Below the pieces are notes generated by a model, which ran no database searches, had not been told where the DNA came from, and saw nothing but the letters and a program-made list of their open reading frames with translations. From positions 87,588,250-87,652,249 of the forward strand of contig NC_079504.1 of NCBI RefSeq assembly GCF_030052815.1: a stretch of DNA of 64,000 bases. The letters run 5' to 3'. The DNA comes from Hevea brasiliensis. Its lineage: Eukaryota > Streptophyta > Magnoliopsida > Malpighiales > Euphorbiaceae. The translations under genes and the position numbers were made by a program. Position 1 is the first letter of the stretch; the number at the start of each line of letters is the position of its first letter. Positions 1 through 10,936 of the stretch are shown one piece after another.

Positions 1-2380
1 AAGACCACCATTGCCTTAAAGAAAGCTTTAGAAACCACCATTGTTATCCCATTTGTGAGCTTCATGCATCCATGATCCAAGCTTCAAGTGGTTAGGGTTT
101 CTTCATTAAAAGTAACCACCACACCTTGGGCAGCATTTAAGGAGTGAGAAAGGTAAGTTTTGATGAGTTTTTAAGAAGCTTCAAAATAGGTAAGTTTGTG
201 TTTTTGAATATTGCTTTGTTAATGTTTGTAAGGATATTATGGGTGTTTGATTTATGGAGAAATTTTTGAGTTTTGATGTTGAATGGGAATGTGCACTTTT
301 GGCAGCCATGGAAGCACCTTGAAGGCAGTTTACTTGTGCTTGTAAATGGTGAATTAAATGATTGATTAAATGTATATTGTGTAGGAAATTGTTTGGGTGA
401 TGTATACTTAGTATATGTAAATGTAAAATGAAATTTAAAGCTTGGAAAGTAATGGAATGTAAGTGTACCATTGTGGCAGTTTGCTAACCCCCTTGAGGAA
501 TGCTGGAATTCATGCTTGGTTTATGGGATAATGATGTTAAAATGTGTTGGTTATTATGGCAGTTTGAGTGCATGTATGATGGTGTAAAGTTGGACATGAA
601 AATGAGCATGAATTGGTGATTGAATTGTTGTAAATTGAATTGGACAAATTCTGCACTTGTTGGTGCACATTGAATGTAATTGTAAGCTGCCAAAATGACC
701 TATAATATGTTGTAAATTATGTTTAGGTTGTGGTACAACCAGAATTGGTTTGAGTGTTAAGTTTGGTGAGTATTAAAAGTGATGCTTGATGTGTATACAA
801 GAATTGCAATAAGGCAGTTTGTATTTTTAGGCCTATAACTTTAAGTGTGTGGCTCCAATTGGTATGAGACCAATTGGAGGTGAAACTAGGCACAAAATGT
901 GCCAACTTTCGTGAAGAAAGCTTACCAAAATTCTGCTTGCAAGGTAGCTTGAAAAATGACCAAATCCAGATTGAGTGCAATTGAGGCCTGAAAATTGACC
1001 ATTTGGGCAGTAGTTAGTGTTTAGGCCATAACTCACTGAAAACAGGTCCAATTGACATGGAATTTTAACCATGAATAGTTAAGACCCATATCTACAAGTC
1101 TTATGAAGACACCAAAGCCCAGAAATGACCATAAGCAAGTCAAACAGCTTGCACAAGTTCGGGTCCAAAAACTGGCCGAACCTAAAATGACCTAAAATGA
1201 CCTAAAGTGACCAATTTTGGTGCAATTTGACCAGCAATAGTAAAATGACCATAACTTGGTCTACATAACTCGGAATGACCTAAAATTTTGCCCCACGTTC
1301 CATAAGACATAGATCTACAAGTTTGTACTTTAGACCAAAACCCGAAAACCCAGGGAACTAGGTCGTCCGGCTAGGTCAAACTAGTATCCAAGAATCCAAC
1401 AAATTGCAAGAAAATGCAAGATACATGGAAATGAATTTGGTAACATGTACCAACCCTAAAAGACTATTGAATGTGACATATTAGTGACATTAAAACCGAA
1501 TTTACCTAGAACGCATTGAGGGTCGACATATTAGGTTGACTAAGGAAATAATAGAATTCGACAAATTAATTATTGAACCTTATTCTTAGAGACAGTTTAA
1601 ATGAGTACTGAAACACTTCAAATTGTGTTTCTCAGTTAGCAAAGACTCAGGGAAGGGGAAGGAAACACTGAGTCAGAGCCAAAAAACAGTTATCAGAGGT
1701 TTGTGCACAGCTAGTTTTTAACTGACTTTGTTTTGAATATTTCATATGATTAAATGACATATTTTCTTATGTATTATATTTAACAAGCATTGGATTTAAT
1801 TCAATGATTATTGAAATTGTTATAGTATGTATGAATTTAGCTTTGTGAAATGGTATTTCCACAAGTATTAAGCATTGTTATGGATTGAATAAATTATGTT
1901 TTGGAAAATTGTGATAGAACATGTTTTGAATTATGATGGTAATTTTCATGGAAAAATGCAAATTTATGATTTGAATTGTGATGAGCATAAAAATTATTGG
2001 ATATTGAAATTGACTTTGAATCGAATTATATTGTGATTTATGCTCACTAAAAGGATTGTGATATTGTTTTATATCTCACTATAGATGCTTGACTAGGTTA
2101 TTACCCGTCTCTCTCATTTGTTGAGAAGACAATGGAGTTAGTTGTGTTTTGATTACCATGGTACGTGTACAAAGCTTAGATTTTCCTCTGATTTGAGGTT
2201 AGATCTAAGTTTATTTTATCGTTATGGCCCTTGCGGAAGATTCATTATTGTGATGGTACTGTGCACGATGATTCGACCTCCCCGACCATAGGGAGTTAGA
2301 ATCTGATTCGACCTCCCCGACCATAGGGAGTTAGAATCACATCGAATATAGCCCTTTCGGATTAGTCTTGCATAGTTAGT

Positions 2381-2703
2381 GAGATAAAGAATGATTTTTG
2401 AGATAAAGAATGATTTTTGAGATACAGAATGATTTTTGAGATACAGAATGATTAGTGAGATAAAGAATGATTTTTGAGATAAAGAATGATTTTTGAGATA
2501 CAGAATGATTTTTGAGATACAGAATGATTTTTGAGATAAAGAATGATTTTTGAGATAAAGAATGATTTTTGAGATAAAGAATGATTTTTTATATACAGAA
2601 TGATTTTTAAGATACAGAATGATTAGTGAGATAAAGAATGATTTTTGAGATAAGGAATGATTTTTGAGATACAGAATGATTTTTGAGATACAGAATGATT
2701 TTT
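2381..2703 (+). repeat. 19-bp minisatellite, 17 units, inside LTR
   Basis: Seventeen contiguous 19-bp units (17 x 19 = 323 bp). The base unit is GAGATAAAGAATGATTTTT. Two unit types differ at the sixth and seventh bases: type K reads GATAAAG and type C reads GATACAG. In order they read KKCC KKCC KKKCC KKCC, so the higher-order unit is four monomers (76 bp). Units 4 and 13 end in AGT instead of TTT. The related LTRs at 39478 and 45985 carry one unit only, so the array expanded within this copy. Confidence 0.95.
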
Positions 2704-2943
2704 GAATGGTAAAGAAGTGTGATTTCAATTATGATTTATGTATAATTGATTTTGTTGGAACTACCTTAAATGGTTAGTCATGATTTGATAAATTGAATTT
2801 CGTGATCAAAGTCATTTTAAACAAATGATTTACATTATTGGCAATGAATATTTTGAGTTTTGGAATTTGATGAGTATTCAGATTTCCAAATTATTTACTG
2901 TAAATTTTTTCAATATATATTATACTATTTTTAAATTATAGTT

Positions 2944-2994
2944 GTGCACCACTGAGTTCACCACTCAGCGATAGCTTTGTATGCTGTCGCAGGT
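2944..2994 (+). promoter_or_regulatory. Two-hairpin LTR module
   Basis: Stem 1 pairs CTGAGT (2952-2957) with ACTCAG (2963-2968) around a 5-nt loop. Stem 2 follows at once: CGATAGC (2969-2975) pairs with GCTGTCG (2983-2989), with one G-T pair, and is followed by CAGGT. The same module occurs in every LTR copy in the window that includes this region (7739, 9088, 15929, 17020, 24531, 25795, 31355, 33961 minus, 39763, 46271, 47450, 55121, 60004, 60841 minus), with changes on both sides of the stems. The function is unknown; a structured leader RNA is my inference. Confidence 0.7.
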
Positions 2995-3494
2995 AAGAAG
3001 AGCATAGAGCAGTGAGTAAGTTTCTTTGAAGACACATTCAAATCAGCTCCAGGTATATCATAGGTATACCCATGTACATAGGTTTTGATGTATGCATGTA
3101 ATAATATGTATGTAAATTATTTGAGCAGTTGTATAAAAACTTTTATAAAACATTTTGGTATGTAATTAAATATAAATTATTGTAAATATAAATTTGAGAT
3201 TTCATTTACTTGAATAGTTTTGTATTATAAATTTTGAGTCTTGTAATCAATGAAATGTTTCTTTATGATGAGATTAGTTTGAAAATGAATTGATTGTTTA
3301 TTGAGAATTGAATTGTGAATTGAAATGAAGTTATTGAAGTTGTATTTGAGAAAACATATTGGGAGCATTTTCTTTTGTAGGATTGAAGAACTGTTTTCTC
3401 AAAATACAGCCGGCACTTTGCCGAAATTTTGAAAAAAATTTATAACACCAGATTTTAATCGATGATTTAAATTTCACAAAAATTGTTTTTAAAA

Positions 3495-3560
3495 TCCCTT
3501 GTAGTATATCTAATGGGTTATCGGTAGGCGAAGTACGGTAATTCATTAGGTGTACTACGA
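3495..3560 (+). promoter_or_regulatory. LTR 3'-terminal hairpin
   Basis: Long stem-loop about 35 bp before the LTR end. The outer stem pairs GTAGTATA with TGTACTAC, the inner 12-bp stem pairs AATGGGTTATCG with CGGTAATTCATT through several G-T pairs, and the loop is about 12 nt. It is conserved in the other family 2 LTR ends at 8336, 25065, 26958, 33307 (minus), 40315, 46827, 48106 and 55740. In elements with a primer-binding site it lies just upstream of that site. Confidence 0.65.
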
Positions 3561-3595
3561 GATCATGTTACATCTTACGGGGGAGTAGAGTATGA

Positions 3596-4850
3596 CAGAA
3601 AATGAAAAAAAGTTGACCTAAAAATTACCCTAATTTGGGTGACCAACATGCTGTCACTGAAAAATGATCAAATGAACAGTCTTTGTTCAAATGGTCATAA
3701 CACAGAGTAGAAAAGTTTAATTGATCTGAAATTTTACCAGAAGAAATCTAAGACATAGCCCTACAACTTTTATGAAGAACACAAATCCAAATTCTGACCA
3801 TAACCTAGTCAAATTGCCAACCAAACATAGGTCACCAAATCTGCCAGAACCAGTTTTGCCCAGAATTCTAGATTCTGTCCAATCCGGCCAGTTATCGTAA
3901 AATGACCATAACTTGAGCTACAAAACTTCAATTGGAGTGATTCAAAAAGGAAATTAAAAAAGACACATAAAGGAACAACTTTGTTGAAGAAAATTTTGCC
4001 AAATTTCCACTATAACAATGACCAATGGAACAGTAAACTTAGGGTATGAAATTTGAAAATTTTGAATAATATAAAATAAGCTTTGAAATGGTATTGGAAA
4101 TCAATACCAACAAAAATAAAATGCAAAATGTGGTATCTTGGTGAACTTATGTTCAATAAATTTATTATGTATTAAAAAGTCAACAATTTGAGTGAATAGT
4201 AATGTGAATAGTAATACAAAGATACAAAGTATAATAACTAAATTGGTAGAGGAAATTAAGGTATGAAATTTGGAATCCACGAAACATTCATGGATTACTT
4301 GGAATAAAAATAGTAATTCACCTAAATGACTTAATGAACATTTAAGTTATATGAGTATATAGTTAAGATTTGTATTCCCATTACTAGTAGGTCTAATAAA
4401 ACACAAGTGATACCACTTGAATATGAAATGAAATTAACCTAGATGGATTGTTGAGTATAAATGGGATGAGATTTACATTAGGACTTATGTTTCCATCACA
4501 AATAAGATAATAACACCTTGTATGAGTTATGAATTCATATAAATATTGAAATGAATAAATGAATCACATGAAAATATGAATGGAACATTAGTATTTTTTA
4601 TGAAAGAAAGGAAGAATGTCTTGAGTATAATGGTACATGAACACTATTGTTGTGAATTGTGATCAATACGAATGATGTAAGGAATGTATTAATATTATGA
4701 TGAATGTATAAATTATAGAATTTTTCATGAAATAATGAAGTCATAAAATACAAGATATAAATATTTAATGATATTATGTACTCTTGTATTGCATAGACAT
4801 GTGTGTCAGATTGGATAGATCGGCATGCCAATAGGGTATTGTTTTAGCAG
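3596..4850 (+). repeat. Family 1 LTR fragment (5' LTR of gag-only element), part 1
   Basis: Sequence matching the 3' LTR copy from about 12342 onward, after which the two diverge only by later insertions. It is interrupted on the left by the LTR ending at 3595 and on the right by the solo LTR at 4851. It holds part of the degenerate ~190-bp modules (ATGACCATAACTTGAGCTA type) and the TTGGCATGCCAA-type palindrome near 4820-4832. The continuation is 8439-9744. No gene is seen. Confidence 0.8.
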
Positions 4851-7800
4851 TTGTAACACCCCCATTTATATAGCCTGGTATATTTCACTGTTCCGGTGAC
4901 CGGTGTTGGTCCGGACAATTAAGGGGATTAGAACCACACTTAAGACAACTAGAAAAGCCATAAATACAAATAATTAGTAATGTCGAATTAGTTAAGCATA
5001 AACAAGAAAAACATAACATAAGAAGTTAAATGAGTCGAGAGTCACTGCGATGGGTGACCTTCTCGGGAACGACTGCGAAGTCATTTTAAACTCAAATTTT
5101 GAACCGTAAAATGTAACGCCACGGTCCTTAGGACCCTTATAAACACAGTGGAAAAGAGAAAATCACGAAAAAGAACTGTTAAGCCAGTCAAATAATTAGG
5201 TCAGGGAGTCAGAAGAAATATGGAATTATTTGTAAACCGGGATGAACCGGCGAGGGGCAATTTAGTCAATTGACCCCGAGAGCTGACTCTTGACCTAACT
5301 GTCAAATAAAATCGGAGAAAAGAAAATTTCAGAATCGAGAATTAAATTAAAGAACTAATAGAAAAATAAATAGAAAAAAAAAGAAAATGGAAAAGTCAAA
5401 AGGTGATGACATCATGCATGACATCATGCATGATGCCATAAAGAATATAATTAATTTATTTTCTTATTTAGATTTTTGGGTCTTCCATAAGTAAATAAAA
5501 GAAAAGAAAAGAAAAACAAAAAAAATTATTGTCTTCCTTTCTTCCATTGCCGCCTCACTCATTTTCTCTCTCCCTCACCATTGCAAACTCCATTAAAGCT
5601 TGTCTTCAAGCTTTGAAACTCTTACCAAATCCCAACTTCTTCCATAATCACTCCATAAAACCTTATTCCCTTCTCTTGAGAAAGAAATTTAACAAGAAAG
5701 AAAGAAGAAAATAGGAGAAAAATTGAAGATTGGATATTAAAGTTGAGGTAAGCACATCAATTTGAAAGTTTGAGATTATTTGTTGTGTTTTTAGCTTGAA
5801 TTACTTGTAAATAAACTTAAAATGGAAAGAAAATTTATTGATGGACCAATTTGAAATTCGGCCAGCATGGAGGGGGAGGGTGATTTGCATGATTTGAATG
5901 GTTTGAATGGGTATATAAACCTTATTTAGTTGAATGACTATGGTTAAAGGCATGGAATCAAGTAAATGCAACAAATTAGTGTGAATTAGGGTTTGGACAT
6001 TAGGGTTTAGGGACTAAAAATGTGAAGAAGTGCTAAATGATGTCTTTGACATAGTTTAAGGAAAGAAATGGCCATTTGTGACCTAATTAAGTGTGTTACA
6101 AGTGTTTAAATCAAAGTCAAATTCGGATTGGATATGCACTATGACCAAAAGTCAATTTTGAGGGACCAAAAATGGAATTTTACAAGTCCAATGGATATGG
6201 AACCAATTGAGGATGAAAATAAGCACTAAATGACACAATTTTCATTTAGGAATCATGCTCAAAAAGTGACTAAAACCTAGTGAACAAATTGACTAAAGTA
6301 AAATTGTAGGCTGCCCTGCGCAAACTGACCAAATGAACAGTGTTTATTCATTTGGTCATAACTCAAGCTAGGCAAGTCAAAATGACCTAAAATTTTACCA
6401 GTGGTTAGATGAGATATAGATCTAAAACTTTCATGAACAACACAAACTCAAATTATGCCATTAACCCAATCAAATCACTGAGCAAAGTTGGATCACTAAA
6501 CCTGCAAAACTGCAGATTTACAATATGAACAGTAAAGTTTCAATAGCTATAACTCTCTCTAGAAAACTCCGATTTAGGTGATTCTTGAATAGATGGAAAC
6601 CTAAGGCATAGTAGAACATTTCATACGAAGAAAATTAGACCAAATTATGGACCTAACTTGATCAAATTGCTGAACGAAGTTGGAATCAATAATCTGCCAA
6701 AACAAAATTCTGCAGCATGAACAGTAAACGTAATTTGCATATAACTTGAGCTACAAAACTCCAATTGGAGTGATTCAAAAACGGTAATAAACTTAAGACA
6801 ATAAGGAACATTTTCTATGAAGGAAGTTTTTCCAAATTCCAACAGTAAAATGACCAATGGAACAGTGCAACCTACACACCAAAAACTGAAAATTGACAAT
6901 TTTGCCTAAAAGACTTAAGTGTTGAGAAAATGACAAAAACTAACAAGTTTGGTGACCAAAATGTGATATGTGGGTGAAGTTGGAATTTCCATACCTATTA
7001 AGCCTTAGAAAGTCAACAATTTGACTTAAATAGTGTAGTGAATAGTAAACTGAAACACAAAAACTTCGAGAACGTCGAATTTAGCACGTTAGAGCTAGGT
7101 AAAAGTGAAGTTAAATTTATTTTTGAATTTATGCTAAGTTATGGTACTGAAACACTGTGAAGGCCTAGAGACGACTCACGTCAGGTTTGTGCACAATAAA
7201 CCTTATTTGAGCCTTTTTCCATTGAAAAATTGATTTAGTGTGATTTATGAAAATTTGAAGTTAATTATGAATTGTGTTGCCATCTTGTGAATGAAATTAT
7301 GACTTTGGAAATTTAGTGGATTTCTCACGAATCATTTGAATAAAATGTTTGAAATTGATTTTTGATTCACACTTAGCATGATAGTGCCTTATTATTCCTC
7401 CTCTATTTATGGGGTGAGATCGATTATTTTCCTCTCTCTCTGGTTTACCAGTTGAGGTTGTAGATCGGATGAGTACTCATTAGCTAGCTAGCCACCTCCC
7501 TCATTGATTTCGATTAGTGAGGTTGTAGATTGCTTTGTCGTGGTGTACAACGCGATATTGATCGAAAATTTTGTGTCATGGCTTAAGTTGTGTATGAATT
7601 GGCAACACTGTATTTCTTAAATTATTTGACTAAATTATGTTATTATGAGCTTTGAAAATTTGTGAAATGTGATTAAGAAATATTTAAATTGTGTTTTGAT
7701 AATAAATGATTTATGTATTGTATTTTAAATTTTTATTGTGCACCACTGAGTATTTTTATACTCAGCGATAGCTTGTTTTGCTGTCACAGATAAGAGCAAA

Positions 7801-8438
7801 AAGAAAGCAGCAAAGTGAGCTGCGGAATTGATAAGAACTCTTGATCATTTTTGTACGGGTATTGTTTTATACCCTTATTGTTATTTTGATGTAAATACTG
7901 TAATGTCATAAGTATCAATGTAAAGTGAGCAGTTGTATAATAAATTGTAATAATATTATGTTTGGAACTTTCTTTTGTAAATTAATATTTGTAGTTGTGA
8001 ATTTCATACTTTATACATTGTGAATGAAGTTATTAAATATTTTGTGATGTTAAACTTTGATTGGATTGTGAAATTATTTTTGAAGTGGATTAAATTGAGT
8101 TGACTTGAAATTATTTGGTGGTTGGGAGTTATGAAAAATTTTTGGAAGTGTTTTTCTCAAGTATTTGAAGAACTGTTTTCTCCAAATACAAACGAAACTC
8201 TGTCAAAATTTTTATAAAATTTGCGGTAAAATTAAAATGGACAAATTTTTTTCTAGTATTTAAGCTTTGAATAAATGATTTTAATTCCTACCAAAATGCT
8301 CACCACTTCCAAAATGCAAGAAAATAGTTTTAAAATCCCTTGTAGTGTACTTAATGAATTATCGGTAGGTGAAGTTCGGTAGTTCATTAGGTATTATACG
8401 GGATCATGTTATGCCTTACAGAGGGGTAAGGTGTGACA
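4851..8438 (+). mobile_element. Solo family 2 LTR with target site duplication
   Basis: Complete 3588-bp LTR from TGTAACACCC to GGTGTGACA, with no internal region. It is flanked by identical 5-bp repeats GCAGT at 4846-4850 and 8439-8443, so it arose by insertion followed by LTR-LTR recombination. Internal landmarks are the GTCAC/GTGAC hairpin with AGCGAT-like loop (5041-5058), a TGACATCATGCA direct repeat with palindrome (5407-5435), a splice-donor-like site (about 5748), degenerate repeat modules (6357, 6545, 6735), the two-hairpin module (7739-7790) and the terminal hairpin (8336-8404). The short open frame at 5529-5714 is LTR leader sequence, not a supported gene. The LTR is related to those at 33289 (minus) and 52329. 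Confidence 0.93.
5407..5435. promoter_or_regulatory. TGACATCA repeat/palindrome in LTR U3
   Basis: TGACATCATGCA occurs twice in tandem (5407-5430). The second copy runs into a perfect 14-bp palindrome CATCATGCATGATG (5422-5435). It lies about 60 to 100 bp before the purine-rich to pyrimidine-rich switch where a transcription start is plausible. Equivalent palindromes occur at 11481-11498, 36180-36193, 52881-52909 and 57525-57538. TGACATCA resembles bZIP-type sites, but the binding protein is inference. Confidence 0.5.
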
Positions 8439-9744
8439 GCAGTACTGCGAAAGGCTTTATGCCTGTATTCAAGGCTTTATACTCGTATTCATAGCTTTAC
8501 ACCCGCACTCATGACTTTTATGCCTGATTATGTATTATCATGGCTTTTTAGCCATACTGACTGCATACGTGGTTAACGTTCTGCGTCTTATGGTATAACG
8601 GCCCAAGGCACCGCGATGTCCAGTGCCAACGACCCGTTATCTAGTTTAGTCAGCCTGTCATAGGTTACCTGGGCAGAAAAAAAAATTTATTGAAATAAGT
8701 TAAAAATATTAGAAACTAAATAAATCAGTGAGAAAAATCCGAAAGGTATTAAACTAGTATTAAGAATTTAATTATTATGAAATGATCCACAACACATAGA
8801 AAATATTAAGAGAGTAAATGAAAGACTAGCAAAATAAGCATAACGTATGTAATTATTAGAAATGCATCCTCCATAATAAAATAAACATAAACTAAATATT
8901 TAGATTTATTTATACATTATATAAATGATTATTGTAAACTTATGACAAAAGAGATTCTAGGAAGCAACATAAATGACTAAAAATATAATGTATGGCAAAT
9001 TTCATATGAACTCAGTAAAATTCTTGAGTATAGAAAATATGCTCCAATTATTTTGTATTTGTATACATTATTTCTTATTCTATTATTGCACCACTAAGCA
9101 GCAATGCTTAGTGCGATGGAATTGTTCCCTTCGCGCAGGTACTGAAGCTAAAACCCAATGGACATTTGACTGGGAATTTTGGGAGTCCAGATCTGCAGAG
9201 TGTCAAAGGTTGTCACCTCCTCAGTAATGCATGTAGCTAGGGCCCATGTATATCACTTTATGTATTTTGTATGTTATAGATATTTCGTATGTTGTAATTT
9301 GTATATTGTAATGTAAATTAAGAATTTATAAGTAATATTTATGTGATGTAAATTTATAAATTGATTATTTCATATGTAATTAAATTGTATATCATGTAAA
9401 TTAATGCAAATTTGAGAATTTTGCTATAAGAATGGAGCATGGATGAATTTGTACCAATGAGTATGGATTTGAATTAAATAATGATTTTTAAAATGATGAT
9501 ATGAGTATGGATGAGATTATTATTGAAAAATATTGTTGAATTTTCAAATAGGTGAATAGTAAAACACGTTAAACAATAATAAAATAGGGAAAACTTCGTT
9601 AGTTTCTCCATCGAAAAATAATCGATATTAAATATAACGAGAACAAAATTTTTAAAGAAATAAAGTAAGATAAGTTAGGGTGCTCTGGCACCGAATGTAG
9701 CAAGCCTTGCTCGGCTACACTGTAGTCGGGTGAGGGGTGTTACA
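8439..9744 (+). repeat. Family 1 LTR (5' LTR of gag-only element), part 2
   Basis: Continuation of 3596-4850 after the solo LTR, ending GGTGTTACA. It begins with about four ~20-bp repeats of GGCTTTATGCC type (8453-8545), each able to form a small hairpin. It also holds the family 1 version of the two-hairpin module (9088-9140: CTAAGCA/TGCTTAG, then GCGA...TCGC). The antisense and sense open frames around 8973-9227 cover that module and are not genes. It is followed directly by a primer-binding site. Confidence 0.85.
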
Positions 9745-9749
9745 TTTAT

Positions 9750-9761
9750 TGGTATCAGAGC
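9750..9761 (+). other. Primer-binding site (tRNA-iMet)
   Basis: TGGTATCAGAGC, complementary to the 3' end of plant initiator methionine tRNA, begins 5 nt after the LTR end at 9744. It marks minus-strand cDNA priming and fixes the 5' LTR/internal boundary of the gag-only element. Confidence 0.9.
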
Positions 9762-9885
9762 ATGGTTTAGGCGTTCCTAGGCATAGATAGATGGAAAGGG
9801 ATAGTGTGCATGATATGCATTGCATTCATATGAGTCGAGGTGACACTAATGCAGATTTGTTTTCTTGGTTATTTTAGGTTAAGGT

Positions 9886-10762
9886 ATGGACTCAGAATCG
9901 CAGAGGACAGTAGAAGAAGAAGTAGTAAGCCGTATGTCGATTGGGAGTGATATTGGAAATTGGGGAGATCCTACTCCACCAGTGCAAGAGGTGCCTGTAC
10001 AACCCCAACAGGCCTTGTTTGAGCAGATGACTAAATTCTTTTGATAAATGACTGGGGTTTTTCCACCACCGCCTCAGCGAAAATCACATATAGGAAAAAT
10101 TAAGAAGTATGGAATTGTAGATTTCAATAGTAGAAAGGAAGATGATTCTTCAACGACTGAGTATTGGTTAGAAAGGACTAAAAGAATCCTGCAGTAGCTC
10201 CATTGCACACCAGAATAGAGTTTGGAGTGCAGTCTCATTGTTACAAGAAGCTGCATATCAGTGGTGGAATGTTGTAACCAAGGTAGTGCCACCAGTCGAT
10301 GAAACTTGGAAATTCTTTCGGATAGAGTTCAGAAAGAAATATATTAGCTATTTTCATGAAGAGGAACAAAAGAGGAGTGGTGATCAGCAAAAGAGGAAAT
10401 TTGGATAGTCTAGTAATAAGAGGCCGAGAGAACAGTTAAGTCAGACATCTGATCAAAGTAGGAGATCTAGACCCAGGCCTATACCCAGAAGAGATCAACC
10501 AGAAACACTAGTAGTGAGTGCGCCAGGACTAGCAAAAAAATGTGGCCATTGTAACAAGTGGCATAAAGGTGAATGTAGGGGATTGACTGGAGCCTGTCAT
10601 AGATGTGGGGCCATAAACCATCGTCTGAAAGATTGTCCTAAGAGGAATTTACCATGGACCCAGACAGAGGTCATGGAAGGACCAAGTACAACAGTAACAC
10701 CACTTCCAAATGTCACCCAAGCCGGAGAGGAGCAAGAAGCCCCAAATGTGAATTTGAGGTAA
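9886..10762 (+). pseudogene. gag: Gag pseudogene (capsid part plus zinc knuckle)
   Basis: Gag packages element RNA into virus-like particles. An ATG at 9886 starts an acidic N-terminus (MDSESQRTVEEEV) that meets a stop about 50 codons in. The reading resumes with a proline-rich stretch and a capsid-type segment around 10110-10370, where a YQWW motif is visible only across frameshifts. The C-terminal frame 10514-10762 (82 aa) is intact. It has an arginine-rich lead-in, a CGHC...H...C motif and a canonical zinc knuckle CHRCGAINHRLKDC (CX2CX4HX4C). The capsid C-terminal half is shorter than in autonomous relatives. At least one stop and one frameshift disable it. Confidence 0.85.
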
Positions 10763-10923
10763 AGTATCCTTCCTTTATGATATGCCTAAGTGTATAATGA
10801 TAGTTTCAAAAAGACTAAATAATACCATAAATATAAAATGAGTAGATAGAGGGAGCAATAGAAAGGTAAAGAAATTATCTCAGATACCTAAACCCGGTAA
10901 ATTTCAAGGACGAAATTTTTGTT

Positions 10924-10936
10924 AGAGGGGAAGAAT
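10924..10936 (+). other. Polypurine tract
   Basis: AGAGGGGAAGAAT immediately before TGTAACACC at 10937. It is the plus-strand DNA priming site and the 3' boundary of the gag-only internal region. Confidence 0.85.

Larger units (their letters stand above)
1..3595 (+). repeat. Family 2 LTR, 5' end outside window
   Basis: Long terminal repeat ending in GTATGACA, joined directly to family 1 LTR sequence at 3596. The first 1.7 kb follows the LTRs of the element at 12795-25161 (compare 22185-23770). The remaining 1.9 kb follows the LTRs of the element at 33200-46929 (compare 38798-40408), so this copy is mosaic. It contains a splice-donor-like AG|GTAAGT at 188-193, a 19-bp minisatellite (2381-2703), the two-hairpin module (2944-2994) and the terminal hairpin (3495-3560). 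No protein gene is supported. The open frames here are on the antisense strand of LTR DNA. Whether this is a solo LTR or one end of an element cannot be told because its left end is outside the window. Confidence 0.85.
9745..10936 (+). mobile_element. Internal region of gag-only family 1 element
   Basis: Only about 1.2 kb between primer-binding site and polypurine tract. It contains a gag pseudogene and no protease, reverse transcriptase or integrase. This is the layout of terminal-repeat gag-only (TR-GAG-like) non-autonomous elements. A pyrimidine-rich stretch ending TTATTTTAG lies just before the gag start at 9886 and resembles a 3' splice site. The 175 bp after gag (10763-10923) is A-rich and shows no gene. 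The LTR start is like that of the minus-strand element at 60285-63343, which keeps pol and is the best candidate relative of an autonomous partner. Confidence 0.85.

Noticed and set aside
181..471. Antisense frame recurring at 13689-13958 and 22167-22469
   Set aside because: The three are near-identical copies of one LTR segment, so shared openness is expected. The composition (His/Leu/Ile-rich) follows AT-rich DNA, and no codon-position pattern of change is seen.
2381..2703. CRISPR-like array
   Set aside because: Units are contiguous with no spacers; a minisatellite in a plant LTR.
2222..2728. 168-aa antisense frame with repeating KNHSLSQKSFFIS-type words
   Set aside because: It is the translation of the 19-bp minisatellite; 19 is not a multiple of 3, so all three frames cycle and stay open by accident. 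Sister LTRs lack it.
5529..5714. 61-aa plus-strand frame beginning MSSFLPLPPHSFSLSL, signal-peptide-like
   Set aside because: It lies in the pyrimidine-rich leader part of a solo LTR. Equivalent places in sister LTRs have no conserved frame.
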